The translations under genes were made by a program, and so were the position numbers. This document shows, piece after piece, positions 1 to 4,861 of a stretch of DNA of 9,011 nt. Positions within the stretch are counted from its first letter, which is position 1. Each line of letters opens with the position of its first letter. The notes below the pieces were generated by a model. It did no database searches, was not told where the DNA came from, and saw only the letters and a program-made list of their open reading frames with translations. This DNA is from Acidobacteriota bacterium (lineage in GTDB: Bacteria > Acidobacteriota > Terriglobia > Terriglobales > Acidobacteriaceae): assembly GCA_021778875.1 (NCBI GenBank), contig JAJYBT010000052.1, forward strand, positions 1 to 9,011, read 5' to 3'.

Positions 1-265
1 TGCGAACGCCGGTAAGCGCCGCTCGTTAGTTAAGCTCTGTGAACTCTAGAACAACTGCTCAGTGGCGCGGGGCCAATTATCCCCAATTCAACTACCGGGA
101 ATACTAGCCCGCCGAAAATACGACTGGCAATGTTTCACATCACGAAGTTCGTAAAAGGTAGCAAAAAGTATGCAGTTAATATTTATCTCAGCAAAAGATC
201 TATTAGTGAAATCAAATTTGTATCGAAATTAAGGCAGAAATGGTTCTTCGGTGTTTAGGGGCGGT
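1..265. other. Intergenic region, A+T-rich in its right half
   Basis: No recognisable gene, RNA or mobile-element end is seen here. All three plus-strand frames meet stop codons within the first 50 bases. From about 115 to 260 the sequence is clearly richer in A and T than the rest of the window. A short GGGG/CCCC inverted repeat (about 69-84, 8-base loop) lacks a T-run and is not a convincing terminator. The region lies downstream of the minus-strand gene ending at 266, so it may hold that gene's 3' end and the regulatory region of a neighbour to the left. Confidence 0.6.
130..258 (+). CDS. Doubtful small ORF, 42 residues, lysine-rich
   Basis: An ATG at 130 opens a 42-codon frame ending in TAG at 256-258. 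It starts MFHITKFVKGSKKY and is rich in Lys, Ile, Val and Phe. The frame is open without a start back to position 43. No good Shine-Dalgarno sequence precedes the ATG, and the codon use is A+T-rich, unlike the neighbouring genes. I recognise no family. It could be a chance open frame in A+T-rich DNA, a remnant of an acquired element or a small real gene; chance is most likely. Confidence 0.12.
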   Translation: MFHITKFVKGSKKYAVNIYLSKRSISEIKFVSKLRQKWFFGV

Positions 266-910
266 TTATGGCAGGATTCGCTGGATGCGCAGGAACACGA
301 ACACATTCGCTGCAATGGCGGCGACCAGCAGGCACAGGCCGACCCAGGCGTAGATCATGAATTTTCTCCGCATCCGGTGCAGGTCGTCCATCAACTCCTG
401 CTGTTCCAGCGTGTTGCGGTCAGTGGCCTCCTTCACTTGGCCCAATTGATCCGCCACGCGCTGCAGCGAGGAGTTCTGCTCCTCGAGTTTGTTGTGCATC
501 GCTCGCTGCTCCAAATGCATCTTCACCAGCGCGCTTTCAATGGGTTCGAGATTCGCCGCATGCGAGGTTTGCGAGCGGGGCGCCAGCACATTCGACACGG
601 CAGAAGCTACATTTCCTTCCAACAGGGGCAATAACTTCTGCACCAACGGCATCACGACGCGCGCCGCGTCCATGGCGCGCTGGAAGCCTGACGGCTGAGG
701 TGCACCGGCAACCTTCTTCCCAGGCGTGGGTTGCGGCGCGCGCACTGTGGGCGCAGGCACAGGCTGCAGGGTGCGCTCAACATTCTGCGGCGGCAACGGC
801 TCCCTGGCTCCGGCGGGCTGCGTCGGGGTGGCGCTCCGCGGATAGAGTTCAGCCGGGTTGGGCATGCGCTGGAGTGGTTCACCAGCTTCAGGGCGCGCTA
901 GTTCACTCAT
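266..910 (-). CDS. Uncharacterised proline-rich coiled-coil protein with C-terminal membrane anchor
   Basis: I do not recognise a family for this 214-residue protein. Read from the N-terminus it has a proline-, alanine- and glutamine-rich segment of low complexity (about 16-74), and a hydrophobic and amphipathic stretch (about 76-110, containing VVMPLVQKLLPLLEG). Then comes a charged, heptad-like helix rich in Glu, Gln and Leu (about 122-182) that probably forms a coiled coil. One strong transmembrane segment (about 184-206) follows, with a tail of only a few residues. The RRK just before the membrane segment suggests the bulk of the protein is cytoplasmic, as in a tail-anchored protein. The ATG at 910 is chosen because AAGGAGGAA lies 8 bases upstream; a longer frame would need a TTG at 973. 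The gene is divergent from the DUF502 gene, with 186 bp between the starts. Function is unknown; scaffold or membrane-tether roles are speculation. Confidence 0.8.
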   Translation of the reverse strand: MSELARPEAGEPLQRMPNPAELYPRSATPTQPAGAREPLPPQNVERTLQPVPAPTVRAPQPTPGKKVAGAPQPSGFQRAMDAARVVMPLVQKLLPLLEGNVASAVSNVLAPRSQTSHAANLEPIESALVKMHLEQRAMHNKLEEQNSSLQRVADQLGQVKEATDRNTLEQQELMDDLHRMRRKFMIYAWVGLCLLVAAIAANVFVFLRIQRILP

Positions 911-918
911 GGAATACC

Positions 919-927
919 TTCCTCCTT
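919..927 (-). promoter_or_regulatory. Strong Shine-Dalgarno sequence fixing the start at 910
   Basis: On the minus strand AAGGAGGAA sits 8 bases before the ATG at 910. It is the best Shine-Dalgarno match in the window and decides the start of the coiled-coil membrane protein against the upstream TTG at 973. Confidence 0.8.
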
Positions 928-1084
928 CACTATAAAGGGAAATCGCCCGACCCCCGCCATCAGAAAGCGCCAACGGCAGAAGCAGACGGTGTCAATGGAG
1001 CCATGGACCGTTGCGGAAGCTTGCAAGGAATGAAATGCCGATGGGGATTCCCGAGGCTGAGCCGTGCTCGCGTATTCTCATTCC

Positions 1085-1090
1085 CAGGAG
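1085..1090 (+). promoter_or_regulatory. Shine-Dalgarno sequence selecting the GTG start at 1097
   Basis: CAGGAG lies 6 bases before the GTG at 1097. The other in-frame GTG at 1064 has no such sequence. A TATTCT at 1073-1078 could be a -10 element, but I see no matching -35 and do not call a promoter. Confidence 0.6.
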
Positions 1091-1096
1091 AACCGC

Positions 1097-1759
1097 GTGA
1101 AACGAATCCTTGCACATCCATTGCGCGATCTGCAGCGCAACATACTGGCCGGCGTCATCACCATCGGCCCGCTGTTTGTCACCTGGCTTGTCTTCAGCTT
1201 TGTGCTGGGCAACCTTGCCAAGGCCGGCATGCCGTTGCTCCGTTTCTTTGAAACCATCTTTCCCGAGGACTGGCTCGCGCAGCCCTGGCTCCAGCCCGCA
1301 CTGGCCATTGTGCTGACGCTCGTGGTGCTTTACGTTGTGGGCCGCGTCACGTCGCTGGTGGTGGGCCGGCAGGCCTTCAGTCTGTTCGAGGCGCTGCTGG
1401 AGCGCCTGCCCTTTGTAGCCAAGGTCTACACCTCGGTGCGTCAGCTGCTTGACACCATGATGGCCAAGAAGGAGTCCCGCCAGCGCGTGGTGCTGGTCGA
1501 CTTTCCCATCGCCGGGCAAAAGAGTGTTGGCTTCCTCACACGCACGCTTACCGACTCCAGCACAGGCCAGGAACTGGCCGCGGTTCTGCTGCCCAACGCA
1601 ATCAATCCGACATCGGCGTTTTTGCAGGTGCTGCCGCTGGACCGCGTGACCGAGACGGACATGACCATGGAGCAGGCAATGAGCATGCTGCTTACAGGCG
1701 GGGCAGTCGCGCCGGAGAGCATCCGGTTTACGCAGCCCGCCAGCCCGCCGGCCCAGTAA
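1097..1759 (+). CDS. DUF502 family inner-membrane protein
   Basis: This 220-residue protein matches the DUF502 family, a widespread bacterial group of unknown function. Two transmembrane segments are visible at about 16-39 (ILAGVITIGPLFVTWLVFSF) and 65-88. Family hallmarks follow in order: LPFVAKVYTSVRQLLD (104-119), the strand VVLVDFPIAG followed by GFLTRT (about 131-149), LLPNAINPTSAF (164-175), and the C-terminal MTMEQAMSMLLTGG (189-202). The last third is expected to form a soluble domain. The GTG at 1097 is preferred because CAGGAG lies 6 bases before it; a GTG at 1064 would add 11 residues. The gene is divergent from the coiled-coil membrane protein and converges on the UPF0104 gene, with 13 bp between the stops. 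The neighbours do not reveal its job. Family call is confident; start is probable. Confidence 0.93.
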   Translation: MKRILAHPLRDLQRNILAGVITIGPLFVTWLVFSFVLGNLAKAGMPLLRFFETIFPEDWLAQPWLQPALAIVLTLVVLYVVGRVTSLVVGRQAFSLFEALLERLPFVAKVYTSVRQLLDTMMAKKESRQRVVLVDFPIAGQKSVGFLTRTLTDSSTGQELAAVLLPNAINPTSAFLQVLPLDRVTETDMTMEQAMSMLLTGGAVAPESIRFTQPASPPAQ

Positions 1760-1772
1760 TGCTTTATCCGCC

Positions 1773-2840
1773 CTACTCTGGCGTCTCCGCGGTTTCCTTT
1801 ACTTCCAGCTTTTCTTCGGCTTCTTCGCTTTCGTGGGTAATCTTGCGCAGGCTTACGTGCTCAAACTGCGCCCACACAAGGCCAACGGGCACGATGCTCA
1901 GGAAGGTGACAAGCAGGATGGTCGCGGCGCAGGCCGTCGCGGCCTCTGCCGTAACGCCAAGGAAGCTCGACAGCGCCGCGGCCACCAGGCCTATTTGTGT
2001 GAACCAGCCCAGCACCGGCAACTGAAAGACGCTTGCGCCTCCGCTGAAGGCCAGCAGCAGCATGCACTTGGCCAGCGTCATGGAGGCCAGTTCGGGGCTG
2101 CTGACAAAGGCCCGCGTGCATTCAAGATAGGCCAGCAAAATCAGACACCACATGCTCAGTGAAAGCCCCGCGGCCACTGCGAAATCCGAGAAGGTGCGCA
2201 TGGTGTCCAGCCCGGCGTGAAAGGCGCGAATCTTGTGTCCGGTAGCGTCGGCGAGCGACTTTGACACCAGGCCGAAGGCGCGCTCAAAGAACGTGGCGAC
2301 CATTCCGCCGGCCAGTCGCACCAGGACCAGAAAGACTGCGCCGCCGATGGTGAAGAGCATTCCGCCATACCCGGCCTTCTTCACAATCTCGGGATGAGGC
2401 ATGGCTCCGGCCGGCGCCAGCAGGATGACAGAGGAAAACAGGAGCGCCATCGAACCGAGATCGAAGAGCCGCTCGACAATATAGACGGCAATCTGGGAAC
2501 TGAGCGGAAGGCCGGTCTTTCTTGAAACCAGATAGGGCCGCACTGGATCGGCAACGCGCCCGATCAGCGCGACGGCGGTGAAGCCGATCACCTGCGTTCC
2601 CAGCAGAGAAAACATCGGAACGTTCTTGTTGTGGCGCAGCAGCATCGACCAGCGCACCGAGCGGAAAACATAGCCAAGGTAGATGCAGCCGGTCGCAATG
2701 CCGATGCGCCGCCAGTCGGCCAGCGCAAGCTGGGAGCGGAACGTGGCAAAGTCAAAGTGCATTTTGTCCCAGCCCCAGATGACGAGCGCCACCAGCGCGA
2801 CCAGCACCAGCAAACCCAGAATCAATTGTTTTTTCTTCAA
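1773..2840 (-). CDS. UPF0104 / lysylphosphatidylglycerol synthase-type flippase domain protein
   Basis: A 355-residue polytopic membrane protein resembling the integral-membrane domain of MprF and the AglD/HpnL-like group (UPF0104, COG0392). Known members move or handle lipids or lipid-linked sugars, but substrates differ and cannot be read here. The first transmembrane segment is at about 6-24 and several more run to about 323. The conserved block includes ALIGRVADPVRPYLVSRKTG (91-110) and VERLFD (122-127). The soluble aminoacyl-transferase domain of MprF is absent; the C-terminus is instead a short acidic tail (about 335-355). The start is TTG at 2840, with GGAG 5 bases upstream; the first in-frame ATG (residue 27) would delete the first membrane segment. 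It follows the transglycosylase gene by 62 bp and is probably its operon partner, with a possible coupling hairpin in the gap. A role in envelope lipid transport is inferred. Confidence 0.88.
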   Translation of the reverse strand: MKKKQLILGLLVLVALVALVIWGWDKMHFDFATFRSQLALADWRRIGIATGCIYLGYVFRSVRWSMLLRHNKNVPMFSLLGTQVIGFTAVALIGRVADPVRPYLVSRKTGLPLSSQIAVYIVERLFDLGSMALLFSSVILLAPAGAMPHPEIVKKAGYGGMLFTIGGAVFLVLVRLAGGMVATFFERAFGLVSKSLADATGHKIRAFHAGLDTMRTFSDFAVAAGLSLSMWCLILLAYLECTRAFVSSPELASMTLAKCMLLLAFSGGASVFQLPVLGWFTQIGLVAAALSSFLGVTAEAATACAATILLVTFLSIVPVGLVWAQFEHVSLRKITHESEEAEEKLEVKETAETPE

Positions 2841-2843
2841 GCG

Positions 2844-2898
2844 TTCTCCGCCTTCAGGCTACTCGTTCATTCTAAGTTGAAGGTGCGAGGGCGGAGAA
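2844..2898 (-). promoter_or_regulatory. Inverted repeat pairing the UPF0104 ribosome binding site; possible translational-coupling hairpin
   Basis: In the 62-bp gap the left arm 2844-2852 (TTCTCCGCC on the plus strand) is a perfect 9-base inverted repeat of 2890-2898 (GGCGGAGAA). A TTCA/TGAA pair inside could extend the stem past a bulge of about 7 bases. In the minus-strand transcript the 3' arm contains the GGAG used by the TTG-started UPF0104 gene. The 5' arm begins only a few bases after the transglycosylase TAA. A ribosome finishing the upstream gene could open the stem. No U-run follows, so a Rho-independent terminator is less likely. The repeat is observed; the function is inferred. 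Confidence 0.4.
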
Positions 2899-2902
2899 AG
2901 GA

Positions 2903-3637
2903 TTATCGGCCCGGCGCGGTGTGCGGGGAAGCTTTTGAAGCACTGCTTCGACTAGCCTGCGCCTCGCGCGCCACCACGCGCCGGTTGAACTCATGAATGA
3001 CCCGCGCCACATAAGCGCGCGTCTCGTGGTAGGGCGGAATGCCGTGGTAGCGGTCCACCGCGGCTGGACCCGCGTTGTAGGCGGCCAGCGCCATCGCCAG
3101 ATTCTCGTGGTAGCGCGTCAGCAATTCATCAAGGTAAGTGGACCCGCCGCGCACATTTTCATCCGGCTTGAAGCTGTCTGCAACGCCCAGGCCGGCTGCG
3201 GTCGAGGGCATCAACTGCATCAGACCGCGTGCCCCGACAGGGCTCACGGCGCGGGCGTTGCCGCTGCTCTCGGCTTTGACCAAACTCGCCAGCAGGTCCA
3301 CGTCGAGATTGTGCGCTACGCCGGCCTCGGCAAGCATTTCGCGCAGGTCTGCCGGGCTCAGTTTCGCTTCCTGACTTTGCGCCTGCGCCTGGGCCGGCGC
3401 TTGCTGCGCGGGCGGATCGGGAATCTGCTCGACGCCTTCAATCTCGTCGGGCCGCAGCTCGATGTAGTTGTTTTCGCCCGCGCTCAGGTAGAGCCGGACG
3501 TGTGCTCCCACCTGTGCGTGATGGTCGCAGCGCATCTCAAACCCATTGCTCAGGGTGACACGCTCGGCTGCGTGCGCCGTTGGCTGCAGCGCAGCCAGCA
3601 CGCCGACACCAAGCAGGAGATGGAAGATTTTCTGCAA
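2903..3637 (-). CDS. Secreted lytic transglycosylase, SLT domain
   Basis: A 244-residue exported enzyme expected to cleave peptidoglycan between MurNAc and GlcNAc with formation of 1,6-anhydroMurNAc. The N-terminus has a signal peptide (1-23, hydrophobic HLLLGVGVLAAL, with AHA before the likely cut). A small unassigned domain (about 24-75) and a Pro/Gln/Ala linker (about 76-91) follow. The SLT fold comes next: catalytic glutamate E123 in KAESSGNA, GLMQLMP (138-144), AYNAGP (186-191) and ETRAYV (205-210). No lipobox is seen, so a soluble periplasmic protein is more likely than a lipoprotein. The start is TTG at 3637 with GAGGGA 6 bases upstream; starting further upstream would place a long arginine-rich extension before the signal peptide. 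It lies 26 bp after the HAD stop and 62 bp before the UPF0104 gene. Family is certain; the start is probable. Confidence 0.93.
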   Translation of the reverse strand: MQKIFHLLLGVGVLAALQPTAHAAERVTLSNGFEMRCDHHAQVGAHVRLYLSAGENNYIELRPDEIEGVEQIPDPPAQQAPAQAQAQSQEAKLSPADLREMLAEAGVAHNLDVDLLASLVKAESSGNARAVSPVGARGLMQLMPSTAAGLGVADSFKPDENVRGGSTYLDELLTRYHENLAMALAAYNAGPAAVDRYHGIPPYHETRAYVARVIHEFNRRVVAREAQASRSSASKASPHTAPGR

Positions 3638-3643
3638 GGGCAA

Positions 3644-3649
3644 TCCCTC
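3644..3649 (-). promoter_or_regulatory. Shine-Dalgarno sequence supporting the TTG start at 3637
   Basis: GAGGGA on the minus strand ends 6 bases before the TTG at 3637, which begins a proper signal peptide. A second TTG two codons upstream (3643) is too close to this site to use it. The longer open frame to 3820 overlaps the HAD gene and encodes arginine-rich shadow sequence. Confidence 0.6.
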
Positions 3650-3663
3650 GTTAGTTTGTCCAG

Positions 3664-4545
3664 TCAGGCCCTGGCGCGAGCGCGCCGCGCCACAGCCGTC
3701 TCCAGTACCACGGCTACGCCGTCCTCGTCGTTCGGCGGAGCCTGCTTCCAGCCGCGCATCTTCGCCATGGTGCGCAGCTCCTGCGCGGCATTGCCCATGA
3801 TGATGCTCTGTCCAGCCCACTCCAGCATGTCCACGTCATTCCAGTTATCGCCTATGGCCATCACTTCCTTGCGGTCTATGCCGAGCTGGCTCGCCAGCCG
3901 CTCCAAAGCCCAGCCCTTGGATACATTCGGTGGCAGCAGGTCCAGGATCGACAAGTCGCGTCCCGGATACTCCGTCCGCACGCACTCGCAGGCTCCGCTC
4001 CATTCGCTCGACTTCAGCGCCTTTTCCGCCAGGCGCATCTTGCTCAGGCCGCCGGCCACCATGCCCTGAATGGGGTCTTCGCCATCCGTCAGCGCCTTCT
4101 CCAGTGGCTTCACCACTTCGATCGCCCCGCGATTGGCCTCGACCCATAACGCAATGCGTCCGTGGGCCTGATCCAGGTCTTCAAGCACCAGCTCTCCGCG
4201 GCCTTCCTTGTCAAAAGTAAAGACCATGGCTCCGAATTCCCGCAGCAGCCCGCAGAGCCCGCGCGCCACCCGCGCCTCCATATGCACGCGGTCGATTGCA
4301 TCTCCGCCCAGCGTGCGCGTCACTGCTCCATTGGACGTGATGAGCGGCATGTCCGCTCGCAGGCCCACATTCTGCAGCAGCGGCGCGGTGTAGGCCTGCC
4401 GTCTTCCGGTGGCGATAACCACAGTGATGCCAGCTTGCTGCGCAGCCTTGAGCGCCTGCGCATTGCGCCGGCTGATGGCCTGCGTAAACGTCGGCAGCAG
4501 GGTTCCATCCATGTCAATGGCCACCAGGCGAACAGGAGGATGCAT
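3664..4545 (-). CDS. HAD-superfamily phosphatase, Cof type
   Basis: A 293-residue haloacid dehalogenase-type hydrolase of the Cof subfamily, expected to be a cytoplasmic Mg-dependent phosphatase acting on small phosphorylated molecules such as sugar phosphates or cofactors; the exact substrate cannot be told. Visible motifs are motif I AIDMDGTLL with nucleophile D11 and acid/base D13, motif II IATGRR with T46, the family SNGA (71-74), motif III lysine K210 in SKG, and motif IV GDNWND (232-237), which binds magnesium. The stretch between about residues 78 and 195 is the type-II cap. Length is normal for the family. The ATG at 4545 has no usable Shine-Dalgarno, but a TACACT box ends 6 bases upstream, so the transcript may be leaderless. 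It is the first gene of a probable operon with the transglycosylase and UPF0104 genes, and is divergent from the zinc-ribbon gene. Its link to envelope work is unclear. Confidence 0.93.
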   Translation of the reverse strand: MHPPVRLVAIDMDGTLLPTFTQAISRRNAQALKAAQQAGITVVIATGRRQAYTAPLLQNVGLRADMPLITSNGAVTRTLGGDAIDRVHMEARVARGLCGLLREFGAMVFTFDKEGRGELVLEDLDQAHGRIALWVEANRGAIEVVKPLEKALTDGEDPIQGMVAGGLSKMRLAEKALKSSEWSGACECVRTEYPGRDLSILDLLPPNVSKGWALERLASQLGIDRKEVMAIGDNWNDVDMLEWAGQSIIMGNAAQELRTMAKMRGWKQAPPNDEDGVAVVLETAVARRARARA

Positions 4546-4551
4546 ACTCTC

Positions 4552-4557
4552 AGTGTA
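4552..4557 (-). promoter_or_regulatory. Candidate -10 box of a leaderless promoter for the HAD gene
   Basis: TACACT on the minus strand ends exactly 6 bases before the ATG at 4545, the spacing expected if transcription starts at or next to the A of the ATG. It fits the TANNNT pattern known from leaderless genes. No clear -35 is present at 16-18 bases. There is no Shine-Dalgarno at a workable distance. Confidence 0.4.
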
Positions 4558-4632
4558 CCGGCTTGTGTGGCGCCAATTTCGTCGTCTGCCCCGGTTCATC
4601 CTCGAACGGATTTCCGTGACGGCCCTCTCCGT

Positions 4633-4638
4633 TACACT
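4633..4638 (+). promoter_or_regulatory. Candidate -10 box of a leaderless promoter for the zinc-ribbon gene
   Basis: TACACT ends 6 bases before the ATG at 4645, with no Shine-Dalgarno between. The hexamer and the spacing are identical to those of the divergent HAD gene. The -35 region (about 4610-4616) is poor. Confidence 0.4.
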
Positions 4639-4644
4639 TGCAGA

Positions 4645-4848
4645 ATGGAACGCATCTGCACTCAATGCCACGCCGTGCTGGCGCAAGAGACCCAGGCCGA
4701 CTGGTGCCCCGCATGTGGCGGGGCGCTGGCGGAGCGGGCAGCGCTGCCCGCTCTCGTCCAATCAGGCGTGTCGAAGCCTGAAGTGGACCATCGGGGCATC
4801 GTGCTGCCGCGCCGCCACGCCGTTGGCGGCATCATCACGCCGCAGTAA
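4645..4848 (+). CDS. Small zinc-ribbon protein
   Basis: A 67-residue protein with a clear zinc-ribbon signature: C5-x2-C8, 12 residues, then C21-x2-C24 followed by GG (CTQCHAVL and CPACGGAL). The four cysteines should bind one zinc ion. The rest (about 30-67) is basic and without a recognised domain; it ends in GGIITPQ. Similar small ribbons occur as stand-alone proteins of unknown function, sometimes in nucleic-acid or protein contacts; no role is claimed. The ATG at 4645 is chosen because the cysteine motif starts right after it and a TACACT box lies 6 bases upstream. The frame is open further upstream, but that sequence is antisense to the HAD gene. It is divergent from the HAD gene (99 bp) and converges on the alpha-galactosidase gene, 13 bp between stops. 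Confidence 0.72.
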   Translation: MERICTQCHAVLAQETQADWCPACGGALAERAALPALVQSGVSKPEVDHRGIVLPRRHAVGGIITPQ

Positions 4849-4861
4849 GAGCGCCTGGACT

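Noticed and set aside
990..995. TTGACA on the minus strand as a -35 box for the coiled-coil protein
   Set aside because: At 16-18 bases downstream there is only G+C-rich sequence with no -10 match. The TATAGT at 929-934 is far from it and would start transcription within the Shine-Dalgarno.
1760..1772. Two convergent gene pairs each separated by exactly 13 bp
   Set aside because: The two gaps (1760-1772 and 4849-4861) share no sequence, so the equal length is taken as coincidence.
3638..3820. N-terminal extension of the transglycosylase to 3820
   Set aside because: It overlaps the HAD gene, is arginine- and glycine-rich shadow sequence, and would bury the signal peptide inside the protein.
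2993..4069. Long plus-strand open frame of 358 codons opposite the transglycosylase and HAD genes
   Set aside because: It is antisense to two genes with complete catalytic motifs and has no recognisable domain. High G+C genes often leave such open antisense frames.
4162..4644. Extension of the zinc-ribbon frame upstream of 4645
   Set aside because: The added sequence is antisense to the HAD gene and shows no domain. The zinc ribbon starts immediately after the ATG at 4645.
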